A stretch of 16,308 nt of DNA from RGIG5057 sp964642045 (lineage in GTDB: Bacteria > Bacillota > Clostridia > TANB77 > CAG-465), in the NCBI GenBank assembly GCA_964642045.1, contig CAZXLZ010000026.1, positions 1-16,308 on the forward strand, given 5' to 3'. Every line of letters starts with the position of its first letter. Position 1 is the stretch's first letter. The notes under the pieces are model-generated. The model did no database searches. It saw nothing but the letters and a program-made list of their open reading frames with translations, and was not told the DNA's origin. Shown in pieces: positions 1 through 6,694 of the stretch. A program made the position numbers and the translations under genes.

Positions 1-317
1 AGGATGCAATAAACAGAATATATTTAGGTAACCTATACAATCTTGCCTACATTAAACAGTATATAATTAATTTAAACAACATAAATATTTATCTAAAAGA
101 ATATGAAGATACTGATAGATACATAGATAAGTGTAATAGAGAAATAATAAATACTTATGAAAAACTACTAAAAATATCACAAAACTACTATATATATCCA
201 CTTAGATTTAACGAATCAGAAGATGTAAGTGAGGAAAGAGAAAGTGAGATGTATAGTATAATAAGTGAACTTGAAGAATATTACAAAAATGCTTTATTTG
301 AGCTAGAAGGAGGCTAA
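1..317 (+). CDS. C-terminal part of an unidentified protein (5' truncated by the window)
   Basis: An open frame runs from base 3 to the TAA at 315-317, giving about 104 residues with no start in the window. The product is hydrophilic, rich in Asn, Tyr, Ile and Glu, and looks helical, ending in a Glu-rich stretch (ISELEEYYKNALFELEGG). I recognise no family. Its last codons contain the GGAGG that serves as ribosome binding site for the glycosyltransferase starting 1 base after its stop, so the two genes are very probably co-transcribed and translationally coupled. Function unknown. Confidence 0.6.
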   Translation, partial: DAINRIYLGNLYNLAYIKQYIINLNNINIYLKEYEDTDRYIDKCNREIINTYEKLLKISQNYYIYPLRFNESEDVSEERESEMYSIISELEEYYKNALFELEGG

Positions 318-318
318 A

Positions 319-1074
319 ATGGATAAATCAGAACTGATATCTGTAATTATGCCAGTATATAATACGGACAAGTATATAACAGAAGCTATAAATTCTGTCT
401 TAAATCAGACGTATGATAATATAGAACTCATTATTATTGATGATGCATCTACAGATAATAGTTCAAAAATCATTCAAAGCTTTAATGATGAAAAAATAAA
501 ATATATAAGATTAGATAGAAATAATGGTGCAGCTAATGCTAGAAATGTTGGAATAGATAATGCTAAGGGTAAAATTATATGTTTTATAGATTCAGATGAT
601 ATTTGGTATAAAGAAAAATTAGAGAAGCAGTATGAATTTATCAAAAGTAAAAATTTAGGTTTTGTATATTCTAAGTACAGTAAACTTTATGAGAATGGAA
701 TAGTTAAAGATATAAAATATAAATTTTTAGATTTTATGCAGTATGATAATTTACTTAGTAATACAGAGATTGGAACTTCCACTGTTATGATTGATACTAA
801 TGTTATTTCAAAAGAAAATATAAAAATGAAGCATTTGTTAACATGTGAGGATACAGCTACATGGCTTAGAATAGCAAAGCTTGGATATAAACTATATATA
901 TATAATGATGTTTTAACCATACATAGAGTAAGAAGAGGAAGCCTTTCATATAATAAATTTAATACAGCTATTAATATGATAAAAATATATAGAAATCAGG
1001 AAAAATTTAACATTTTAAAAACACTAAAATTATTTATAAACTATGAGAAAAATGCGTTATATAAAAGAATATAG
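319..1074 (+). CDS. Family 2 glycosyltransferase (GT-A fold)
   Basis: The 251-residue product transfers a sugar from a nucleotide-sugar donor, probably at the inner face of the membrane for cell-wall or capsule polysaccharide; the acceptor cannot be inferred. The N-terminus has the GT2 signature: strand SVIMPVYN (8-15), the nucleotide-binding IIIDDASTDNS around residues 38-48, and the metal-binding DXD-type motif FIDSDD (89-94). A later EDTATWLR segment resembles the acidic catalytic region of such enzymes. There is no transmembrane segment, and the length suits a minimal single-domain GT2. The ATG follows GGAGG inside the end of the upstream gene. The stop is TAG at 1072-1074. Confidence 0.85.
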   Translation: MDKSELISVIMPVYNTDKYITEAINSVLNQTYDNIELIIIDDASTDNSSKIIQSFNDEKIKYIRLDRNNGAANARNVGIDNAKGKIICFIDSDDIWYKEKLEKQYEFIKSKNLGFVYSKYSKLYENGIVKDIKYKFLDFMQYDNLLSNTEIGTSTVMIDTNVISKENIKMKHLLTCEDTATWLRIAKLGYKLYIYNDVLTIHRVRRGSLSYNKFNTAINMIKIYRNQEKFNILKTLKLFINYEKNALYKRI

Positions 1075-1083
1075 AAAAAATTA

Positions 1084-1114
1084 GTACATTTTTATTTATA
1101 CATAAACATATACT
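1084..1114 (+). promoter_or_regulatory. Possible sigma-E-type (sporulation) promoter for the amidase
   Basis: GTACATT (1084-1090) and CATATACT (1107-1114) are 16 bp apart and resemble the -35 and -10 elements used by sporulation sigma-E. This would suit a CwlD-type amidase. The match is partial and the region is AT-rich, so this is suggestive only. Confidence 0.22.
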
Positions 1115-1135
1115 TGATTAGGGTGAAATCAAAGT

Positions 1136-1887
1136 ATGAGAAAATTACTAAGTATATGTATATATGTTATTTGTATAGTCATTGCTATTATATATATACT
1201 ATTTAGGGTAGTAAGTGATAATAAAAATAGTAAAGAGGATACAGAAAGTATAAATGTAAATTCTACATATATTAATAACAAAACAATAATTTTAGATGCT
1301 GGGCATCGGACTTCCCGATCAGCGGTGCAGAAGGAGTATATGCAACAACAGAGCAGTTTATAAATTTGCAAATTGTTTTTAAAATACAGAAACTATTGGA
1401 ACAGTCTGGGGTTAATGTTATACTAACTAGAAGTGATGAAAATGGCATATATAGTAGCACTGCTAAAAGTATTTATGATAAAAAAGTTAGTGATGTAAAA
1501 AATAGAGTAGAAATAGTAAATAATTCAGGTGCAGATATGCTTATTTCTATTCATTTAAATAAGTATCCTGAAAGTAGTGTATATAGAGGTTGGCAGACAT
1601 TTTATAAAGCTGGTGATATGAATAGCATGAGAATAGCAGAAATTATTCAAGATGGGCTAAATAATAATATAGAGTATAATAATTCTAGAAAATGTCATAG
1701 CATATCTGACATATATTTAATTGATAATTCAAATGTTCCAAGTGTCATAGTAGAGTGTGGCTTTTTAAGTAACTATGAAGAGACGGCACTTTTAAAAACA
1801 GATGAGTATCAAAATAAGATTGCTTGGGGAATTTTTATATCATTAAATAGATATTTTGAAGAAATGGAGAAAAAACAAAATGGATAA
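1136..1887 (+). CDS. cwlD: CwlD-like N-acetylmuramoyl-L-alanine amidase, read through two +1 shifts at CGG codons
   Basis: This zinc amidase (Amidase_3 family) cleaves the bond between MurNAc and the stem peptide; CwlD does so when making spore-cortex muramic lactam. The ATG at 1136 follows AGGGTG (1120-1125). Residues about 6-25 form a membrane anchor or signal. Read straight, translation stops at 1363 after 75 residues with no active site. Reading CGGA at 1307-1310 and CGGT at 1323-1326 with a +1 step each gives 249 residues with DAGHG (zinc His57), E72 (zinc), SIHLN (H139) and VECGF (catalytic E206). Spacing between motifs is then normal. The remainder is intact to the TAA at 1885-1887, which overlaps tadA by 8 bases. 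It could instead be a pseudogene or carry sequence errors. Confidence 0.8.
1307..1310 (+). other. Candidate +1 recoding site CGGA (amidase, first)
   Basis: CGG is codon 58 in the frame of the ATG at 1136, directly after the zinc-ligand His codon CAT. Skipping the C gives GGA, the conserved Gly of the DAGHG motif, and opens the frame reading L-P-D. Without the shift the frame ends 18 codons later. A perfect 5-bp inverted repeat (ATCGG, 5-base loop, CCGAT) spans 1305-1319. Confidence 0.6.
1323..1326 (+). other. Candidate +1 recoding site CGGT (amidase, second)
   Basis: After the first shift the codons read GGA CTT CCC GAT CAG CGG. A second skip of C gives GGT, the Gly of the family motif DxGAxG (here DQGAEG), and enters the frame that stays open to 1887. 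Thus both shifts use the same codon, 16 bases apart. Confidence 0.6.
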
Positions 1888-2332
1888 ATTTATGCTTGAA
1901 GCTTATAAAGAGGCAAAAAAAGCAGAAAAAAAATTAGAAGTACCTATTGGTGCAGTTATAGTAAAAGACTCTAACATAATAGCTAGAGCACATAATCTTA
2001 GGGAAGGTAAGCAAAGTAGTCTTGCACATGCAGAAGTATTGTGCATAAATAAAGCATGTAAAAAATTAAAGTCTTGGAGATTAGATGATTGCACAATGTA
2101 TGTAACCTTAGAGCCTTGTTTAATGTGTGCAGGAGCGATAGTTCAGTCAAGAATAAAGAAAGTATATATAGGTGCTATGGATGAAAAAAATGGGTGCGTT
2201 GGTTCCAAGTCAAATGTTTTATCAGATATTGAAACAACACATAAGACAGAATATGAATATATGCTTGAAGATAAGTGTTCAAGTATAATAACTAATTTTT
2301 TTAAGAATTTAAGGGAAATCAAAAAATGCTAA
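1880..2332 (+). CDS. tadA: tRNA-specific adenosine deaminase
   Basis: TadA converts adenosine 34 of tRNA-Arg(ACG) to inosine, so that one tRNA reads CGU, CGC and CGA. The zinc site is complete: HAE at residues 50-52 (His ligand and proton-shuttling Glu) and PCLMC at 79-83 (two Cys ligands). The length of 150 residues is normal. I place the start at ATG 1880 rather than 1856, because GGAG at 1866-1869 is well spaced and the protein then begins in the usual place (MDKFMLEAYKEA). It overlaps the amidase end by 8 bases, implying translational coupling. Its expected substrate, tRNA-Arg(ACG), is encoded at 8329-8405. Confidence 0.92.
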   Translation: MDKFMLEAYKEAKKAEKKLEVPIGAVIVKDSNIIARAHNLREGKQSSLAHAEVLCINKACKKLKSWRLDDCTMYVTLEPCLMCAGAIVQSRIKKVYIGAMDEKNGCVGSKSNVLSDIETTHKTEYEYMLEDKCSSIITNFFKNLREIKKC

Positions 2333-2356
2333 ATAGGAAACTACTTAGCATTTTTT
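2321..2356. terminator. Bidirectional terminator between tadA and the DUF308 gene
   Basis: AAAAAATGCTAA (2321-2332) pairs with TTAGCATTTTTT (2345-2356), with an inner TAG/CTA and a GAAA loop. The stem overlaps both 3' ends. The single A/C mismatch on + becomes a G-U pair in the - transcript, so it is better formed for the gene on the - strand. Confidence 0.8.
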
Positions 2357-2880
2357 AATATATATATATCTTGAATTATATTTATTATTTCTGATATTAA
2401 TAGACCAATGCCACATACTGTAGTTGCTATAAGTATTGCTTCAAATGGATTAAATAGCAAGACGATTCCAAGTATAAAGTCAAATATACTTGATATAAAT
2501 GGAAATAGCCAAAAGTCTAGTCCTAAGGCTTTAGATTTTAATGATATTTGAAATTTTATAAGACTTTCTACTATTATCCATGAAGTTATAAGTAAAACAA
2601 GTATACTATTTACTACAAGTGGTTTAAATATTATAAACAGTCCTAGAATAAATGTCACTATTCCAATAATTAACTGAACACTTATTGTTTTAAACTCTTT
2701 AAATTCAGAAAAATAATTTACAATATGTAATAAACCGTTAAATATTAATATAATTCCAAGTATTCTCATAATTAATGCAATTGAATTTTCAGGCGAAAAT
2801 ATTAAAAACAAAGAAAATACTATTAGTAAAAGTGAAACTGCGATGGATGACTTTATATATTTAATTATATTTTCTGTCAT
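2341..2880 (-). CDS. DUF308/HdeD-like membrane protein
   Basis: A 179-residue integral membrane protein with about six hydrophobic segments in paired short hairpins, as in the HdeD/DUF308 family. Typical features are IALIMRILGIILIFNGLLHI and a later segment with a similar pattern. In Enterobacteria HdeD is linked to acid stress; the biochemical role in Firmicutes is unknown. The start is ATG at 2880 because AAGGAGG (2886-2892) sits 5 bases upstream; a longer frame to 2907 would place the RBS inside the gene. It ends in the shared terminator and is transcribed alone. The 180-base gap to the divergent gene at 3088 has its clear promoter only for the other direction. Confidence 0.75.
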   Translation of the reverse strand: MTENIIKYIKSSIAVSLLLIVFSLFLIFSPENSIALIMRILGIILIFNGLLHIVNYFSEFKEFKTISVQLIIGIVTFILGLFIIFKPLVVNSILVLLITSWIIVESLIKFQISLKSKALGLDFWLFPFISSIFDFILGIVLLFNPFEAILIATTVCGIGLLISEIINIIQDIYILKNAK

Positions 2881-2950
2881 AAGTACCTCCTTAAAAATGA
2901 TATTCATAGTATACTATATAATTTTATTATTGTAAAGCTAAAATTAATTA

Positions 2951-2985
2951 ATACATAAAAACTTAATAGATACATAAAAACTTAA
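2951..2985. repeat. 16-bp direct repeat, two copies
   Basis: ATACATAAAAACTTAA occurs exactly at 2951-2966 and at 2970-2985, 19 bp apart start to start. It lies upstream of the promoter at 3027-3055, between two divergent genes, where a regulator site would be expected. Confidence 0.7.
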
Positions 2986-2998
2986 CATTGAAACACAA

Positions 2999-3031
2999 AT
3001 GTAATGAAAATGTAATTAAAATGTAGTTGAC
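2999..3031 (+). promoter_or_regulatory. Three tandem 11-bp repeats, operator-like, overlapping the -35
   Basis: ATGTAATGAAA (2999-3009), ATGTAATTAAA (3010-3020) and ATGTAGTTGAC (3021-3031) are contiguous 11-bp units with core TGTAAT/TGTAGT. Direct repeats with an 11-bp period are the usual binding geometry of OmpR/PhoB-family response regulators, and TGTAAT resembles the TGTCAT of the Pho box. The last unit runs into the TTGACA. Which regulator binds is not known. Confidence 0.6.
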
Positions 3032-3055
3032 AATATTTTTGATATTCGATATAAT
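3027..3055 (+). promoter_or_regulatory. Consensus sigma-A promoter
   Basis: TTGACA (3027-3032), a 17-bp spacer and TATAAT (3050-3055) match the sigma-A consensus exactly. It drives the small duplicated protein at 3088, whose AGGAGG lies just before the ATG. Confidence 0.88.
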
Positions 3056-3087
3056 TTACATAAATCAATACTTGATAGGAGGTTTAT

Positions 3088-3387
3088 ATGAAAGATTTTT
3101 GGAAAGATGAATTTGAATTATTCAAAAAAGACATAGAAAAGGCATGGGATTTTTTATTCCAACCTGTTACTTTTGGTAAAAAAGAAGAAGTTTTAAGCTT
3201 AAAGCCAGATGAAGATGAAATAATAGCTAAAGCTGCAGCTATAAAAAATAATGACGAAAATCTTACAGAAATGGATAGAGCATCAGAAAGTTTTTGGAGT
3301 AGAGAATTTGAACTTTTAAAGAAAGATGTTGAAAATGCGTGGGACTTTTTATTCCAACCTGTTGTTATAAAAAGAAATAAAGAATAG
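3088..3387 (+). CDS. Small protein with an internal duplication, function unknown
   Basis: The 99-residue product contains the same 24-residue unit twice, at 4-27 and 69-92, with 19 of 24 positions identical. The shared pattern is FW--EFEL-KKD-E-AWDFLFQPV. The linker is acidic and Lys/Ala-rich (DEDEIIAKAAAIKNN). There is no signal peptide or membrane span; the units look like amphipathic helices ending in an aromatic FLFQPV turn. I do not recognise a family. It has a strong RBS (AGGAGG, ATG at 3088), a consensus promoter with a repeat operator, and its own terminator, so it is probably a highly expressed, regulated single gene. Confidence 0.8.
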   Translation: MKDFWKDEFELFKKDIEKAWDFLFQPVTFGKKEEVLSLKPDEDEIIAKAAAIKNNDENLTEMDRASESFWSREFELLKKDVENAWDFLFQPVVIKRNKE

Positions 3388-3398
3388 AAATATAAAAT

Positions 3399-3433
3399 AA
3401 AGCTATAAAGTATATTTTGTGCTCTATAGCTTT
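3399..3433. terminator. Bidirectional terminator
   Basis: AAAGCTATA (3399-3407) pairs with TATAGCTTT (3425-3433), extended by AG/CT beyond one A/C mismatch. TTTTTG follows on +. It lies between the convergent ends of the duplicated-protein gene and the thioredoxin gene. Confidence 0.75.
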
Positions 3434-3440
3434 GTTTTTG

Positions 3441-3905
3441 TCATTTAACTAACTGTTCTACCTGAGATTTATTTATAAGTCCAACTGATCTATTTATTTC
3501 TTCTCCATTTTTTATAACAACAAGTGTTGGTATAGACATAATGTTATAATCAGTTGCAAGTTTTTCATTTTCATCAATATTTACTTTTACAATTTTTATA
3601 TTATCATTTTCTGCTCTAAACTCTTCAATTACTTTAGATAGCATCTTACATGGATTGCACCACTCAGCATAAAAATCAACAAGTACTGTTTCACTACTAC
3701 TTAAAACTTCATTTTTAAAATTTTCCTCATTAATATGTTTTATTTCCAATTTATTTCCCTCCTCATTTACATTATTACTATTATTATTATAATTTTCACT
3801 ATCTAATAAAATATTTTCATTTTCTCTGTTTATATAAATGCTTATTAGTATAAGTGATATTATAAATAAGATAAGTAGAATTATATAAATAACTTTTTTA
3901 TTCAT
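3441..3905 (-). CDS. Membrane-anchored thioredoxin-like protein
   Basis: The 154-residue protein has an N-terminal hydrophobic anchor (about residues 5-24), an Asn-rich linker (to about 55), and a thioredoxin domain with the redox-active motif WCNPCK (W82, C83, C86) and the cis-Pro region SIPTLVVIKNGE. It probably acts outside the membrane, reducing protein disulfides. The start is ATG at 3905, with AGGAGG 9 bases upstream at 3915-3922; an alternative GTG at 3917 would overlap that RBS. It lies 38 bases downstream of the restored end of ccdA in the same direction, so CcdA is the likely source of its electrons. Confidence 0.88.
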   Translation of the reverse strand: MNKKVIYIILLILFIISLILISIYINRENENILLDSENYNNNSNNVNEEGNKLEIKHINEENFKNEVLSSSETVLVDFYAEWCNPCKMLSKVIEEFRAENDNIKIVKVNIDENEKLATDYNIMSIPTLVVIKNGEEINRSVGLINKSQVEQLVK

Positions 3906-3943
3906 ATAAAAATACACCTCCTATAACAATAAATTAAACTTAA

Positions 3944-4578
3944 TTAAAATAATATAATGTATATACCCATAATAATTAGTATTACTCCTGATATAATTTT
4001 TAACTTATCATAATTTTTCTTTATTATATTAAATAAATTTTTTAGCTTTTCTATGAAAACCACGGAAAGTATAAATGGAATAGCAAGACCAAGAGAATAT
4101 ACTACAATTAAGATATTCCTTTTATAATGCTAGCTCCTTTTGCGACAAGTAGCAAGGCAGAACTTAAAAATGTACCAATGCAAGGTGTCCAACTAGCAGC
4201 AAATATTATTCCAAATAAAAATGAACTTAAAATATTTAATTCTTTTGTTTTATACTTTACAGAAGATGATTTGTTTAAAAAATTTATATTTAGTATTCCT
4301 ATATAATTTAGTCCTAAATTTATTACTATAGCTCCAAATAGTATTTTTATATATTTTAAATAACCTCCAAGCATAACACTTATTTGTGATGCAAATATAG
4401 AAAATATAATAAATACTCCTGTAAATCCTAATGTGAAAAATACAGAATTTATAACAGCTTTTTTAGTATTTTTATTTTCTTTTCCTAAAAAATATGATAT
4501 GTATATTGGTAGCATTGGTAATATGCAAGGGGATATAAAACTTGCTATTCCTTCTAAAAAGGTAAAAATATAATCCAT
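3944..4578 (-). pseudogene. ccdA: CcdA-type thiol-disulfide membrane transporter, frameshifted near the C-terminus
   Basis: CcdA/DsbD-family proteins carry electrons from cytoplasmic thioredoxin across the membrane to extracytoplasmic thiol proteins. The intact part (156 residues from ATG 4578, AAGGAG upstream) has both redox cysteines, in ISPCILPMLP and SWTPCIGTF. It stops at 4108 after KGIS. The family sequence continues in another frame (ILIVVYSLGLAIPF and onward, ending IIMGIYIILF) to TAA at 3944-3946, about 55 more residues including the last membrane segments. One base appears lost near 4113-4118. There is no CGG there, so this is not the event seen in the amidase and dut. It could be a real mutation, a -1 event or a sequencing error. 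Confidence 0.8.
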
Positions 4579-4673
4579 GTTTTTAATTTCTCCTTTTATT
4601 TATATATTATTATAATCCAAAAATTTCATTTCTATTTATTTTACCATAATTTATAAAAATATAGTATCATAAT

Positions 4674-4702
4674 TTGATTTTTGAGCATAGATTTGATATA
4701 AT
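4674..4702 (+). promoter_or_regulatory. Sigma-A promoter with extended -10
   Basis: TTGATT (4674-4679), 17 bp, TATAAT (4697-4702), with TG one base before the -10. It drives the gene at 4775 and leaves a leader of about 65 bases, in which I see no clear structure. Confidence 0.7.
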
Positions 4703-4774
4703 GTGTAAGAAGTAATTATTATACCTATCGCATAGTTATTTGTGTGAAATCTAAAATTTTAGGAGGATATTTTT

Positions 4775-5569
4775 ATGATTTTAGCTAACATTTATCATGG
4801 CGTAGTCGATTTGGGGTTACTTGAAAAGCTCAAAAATCTTTGCAAGTATAAAATTGCAAACTACGATAGGCTCCATAAAGATTTATTAAGAGAGGGAGCA
4901 TTATACATCGTAGATGTATCATTTCTTTCAGGTACAGAAGATAGCCCAGTTGAAAATAAGGAAATAGAAAATGAGGAGGAGCTTTTAAGATTCATTGATA
5001 AAGATTTTAAAAATAAGTTTAAAGCATGTATTCCTGAAAAGTACGCCGATGGAGATTATTTAAGTCCCAGACTTGCTGATTTTATTGAGAAAAATAACGG
5101 CAGATTTCCTGATGAAAATGAACTTGAAAATTTGGAGCAAGAAGCAGAAGATGAACGGAAACATGTGATATGGAAAGAATATGGCAATAGATTAGATATG
5201 TTATCAGAGATTCTTGGAGCGCTTAAGGATATTTTTCAGTCAAGGCAGAAGAAAGATACAAGAGAGATTGTTTTTGATGACGATGGTGATTCAAGTCTGT
5301 CGTTGGAGGTAGAAGAATTTGATGAATTTGTTATATGCCATGAATCTTTTTTGGATGGTAAACTGGAGTATAATCTAAATGTACGAAAAGATGGATTTCA
5401 TGATAAACTTTTAATTAGTTATGATCATTTCGACCGAGCTAAATGCGTTTATATGGGAACTTTAAAAGAAGTTGATGACATGGAACAAATAGTAGAAATT
5501 CATAAGTGTATAATTAATCTCTTAAAACAAGAAGGAATTGAGTTTGTAAGTAAATTTATTTATAGTTAA
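4775..5569 (+). CDS. Unrecognised acidic cytoplasmic protein, possibly acquired
   Basis: The 264-residue protein has no membrane segment or signal peptide. The first third has a hydrophobic ILANIYHGVVDLGLL start and an LYIVDVSFLSG strand. The middle is acidic and helical (residues about 110-160, ELENLEQEAEDERKHVIWKEYG). The last 90 residues look like alternating strands and a final helix. I do not recognise a family. It differs from its neighbours in base and codon use: it has CGA twice and CGG once among few arginines, plus more GC-ending codons, and its terminator is GC-rich. It is a stand-alone unit with its own promoter, RBS (AGGAGG) and terminator. Its in-frame CGG at 5156-5158 needs normal Arg decoding; a +1 step there hits a stop three codons on. 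Confidence 0.65.
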   Translation: MILANIYHGVVDLGLLEKLKNLCKYKIANYDRLHKDLLREGALYIVDVSFLSGTEDSPVENKEIENEEELLRFIDKDFKNKFKACIPEKYADGDYLSPRLADFIEKNNGRFPDENELENLEQEAEDERKHVIWKEYGNRLDMLSEILGALKDIFQSRQKKDTREIVFDDDGDSSLSLEVEEFDEFVICHESFLDGKLEYNLNVRKDGFHDKLLISYDHFDRAKCVYMGTLKEVDDMEQIVEIHKCIINLLKQEGIEFVSKFIYS

Positions 5570-5583
5570 GTTTAGCTTATTTT

Positions 5584-5619
5584 AAACACCAGCGGAAAAT
5601 CGCTGGTGTTTTACTTTTT
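5584..5619 (+). terminator. Strong intrinsic terminator
   Basis: AAACACCAGCG (5584-5594) pairs perfectly with CGCTGGTGTTT (5601-5611) around a GAAAAT loop, followed by TACTTTTT. It lies 15 bases after the stop of the gene at 4775-5569. Its GC content is unusual for the window. Confidence 0.92.
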
Positions 5620-5650
5620 AATAATAAAAATAGGTATAATTTGTTAGATA

Positions 5651-5679
5651 TTGTAAAAGTGTTATTATTATGATAAAAT
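5651..5679 (+). promoter_or_regulatory. Probable promoter of the ABC exporter operon
   Basis: TTGTAA (5651-5656), 17 bp, TAAAAT (5674-5679), preceded by TGA (extended -10). Transcription would begin near 5686, after the upstream ATG at 5678. This supports ATG 5708 as the true start of the ATPase gene. Confidence 0.5.
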
Positions 5680-5707
5680 GAAAAAAGTGATATTAGAAGG
5701 AGAAGAA

Positions 5708-6694
5708 ATGGCAATCATAGAAGTTAAAGATTTAGTAAAAACATATAAAATAGTGCAAAAGGAAGATGGTCTAATAGGGTATGTTAAAAATTTGATAAGA
5801 CCAAAATATAAAGAGATTGTGGCAGTTAAAGGGATAAATTTTAATATTGAAGAAGGAGAACTTGTAGGGTATATAGGTGAAAATGGAGCAGGAAAATCTA
5901 CAACCTTAAAAATGCTTACAGGACTTTTAACACCTACTTCAGGGAAAGTTGTAGTAAATGGGCTCATTCCAAATGAAAATAGAATAGAAAATAATAAAAG
6001 TATTGGTGCTGTATTTGGACAAAAAACACAGCTTTGGTGGGACTTACCAGTTATAGAATCTTTCAGATTAATAAAGAAGATGTATAAAATTAGTGATGAT
6101 AAGTACAAGGAAAATATTGAGAAATTTACTAAGCTTTTAGATTTAGAAGAATTACTAGATAAACAAGTTAAAAATTTAAGCTTAGGTCAAAAGATGAGGT
6201 GTGAAATTGCAGCTACTTTCCTTCATAACCCTAAAATAGTTTATCTAGATGAACCAACAATTGGACTAGATGTACTAGTTAAAGAAAATATAAGAAAATT
6301 CATTAAAGATATTAACAAAGAAAAGAAGACAACTGTAATTTTAACTACTCATGATTTAAAAGATATTGAAGATGTTTGTGATAGAATAATACTTTTAGAT
6401 GAAGGCAAAATAATATATGATGGGGAGAAGCAAGCTTTTAAAGATACATACGGAAAGTATACAGTAGCCCAGTTTGTTATAAGTTTTAAAAATAGTAATA
6501 TAGGCAAATTAGACAGTGCTGAGATATTAGAAGAAAATGAAAAAATGATAAAAGTTAAATTCATGCATGATAAGACAACAATAGTTAAATTAATGAATGA
6601 AATATCAAATTATTGTAAGATAGATGATATACATGTTCAGGAAGCACAGCTTGAAGATATATTAAAAGAGATATATAAAGGAGCGCATAAATGA
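5708..6694 (+). CDS. ABC transporter ATP-binding protein (COG4586-like)
   Basis: This is the ATPase of an ABC-2 type exporter, with 328 residues. Seen: Walker A GENGAGKST (57-65), Q-loop region around FGQKTQLWW (103-111), signature LSLGQ (157-161), Walker B IVYLDEP (177-183), H-loop TTHD (H215), and a C-terminal accessory domain of about 90 residues. The RP-KYKEIVAVKGINF segment before Walker A and the WWDLP motif resemble the COG4586 group, which pairs with two DUF990-type permeases, as here. I chose ATG 5708 over 5678 because GAAGGAG sits just before it and the protein then begins MAIIEVKDLVKTYK, the usual start. It overlaps the next gene by 4 bases (ATGA). The exported substrate is unknown. 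Confidence 0.9.
   Translation: MAIIEVKDLVKTYKIVQKEDGLIGYVKNLIRPKYKEIVAVKGINFNIEEGELVGYIGENGAGKSTTLKMLTGLLTPTSGKVVVNGLIPNENRIENNKSIGAVFGQKTQLWWDLPVIESFRLIKKMYKISDDKYKENIEKFTKLLDLEELLDKQVKNLSLGQKMRCEIAATFLHNPKIVYLDEPTIGLDVLVKENIRKFIKDINKEKKTTVILTTHDLKDIEDVCDRIILLDEGKIIYDGEKQAFKDTYGKYTVAQFVISFKNSNIGKLDSAEILEENEKMIKVKFMHDKTTIVKLMNEISNYCKIDDIHVQEAQLEDILKEIYKGAHK

Noticed and set aside
687..920. Open frame on - strand inside the glycosyltransferase, and similar frames at 1129-1460, 1903-2094, 5668-6108, 6349-6564, 6999-7181, 8918-9206, 14107-14322 and 15801-16151
   Set aside because: They overlap well-supported genes in other frames, lack RBS and have no recognisable product.
1320..1320. Reading the second amidase insertion as the C at 1320 (giving D-S-G-A)
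   Set aside because: It also restores the frame, but the CGG three bases later gives an equally good D-Q-G-A and follows the rule of the other three sites. The sequence alone cannot separate these two positions.
1366..1887. Separate amidase gene starting at TTG 1366
   Set aside because: There is no RBS, it would lack the DAGH and Glu zinc ligands, and upstream sequence in this frame still matches the family back to the CGG at 1323.
4108..4120. ccdA break as a CGG event
   Set aside because: No CGG lies in the gene near the break, and the frame change is -1 (or +2), not a single +1.
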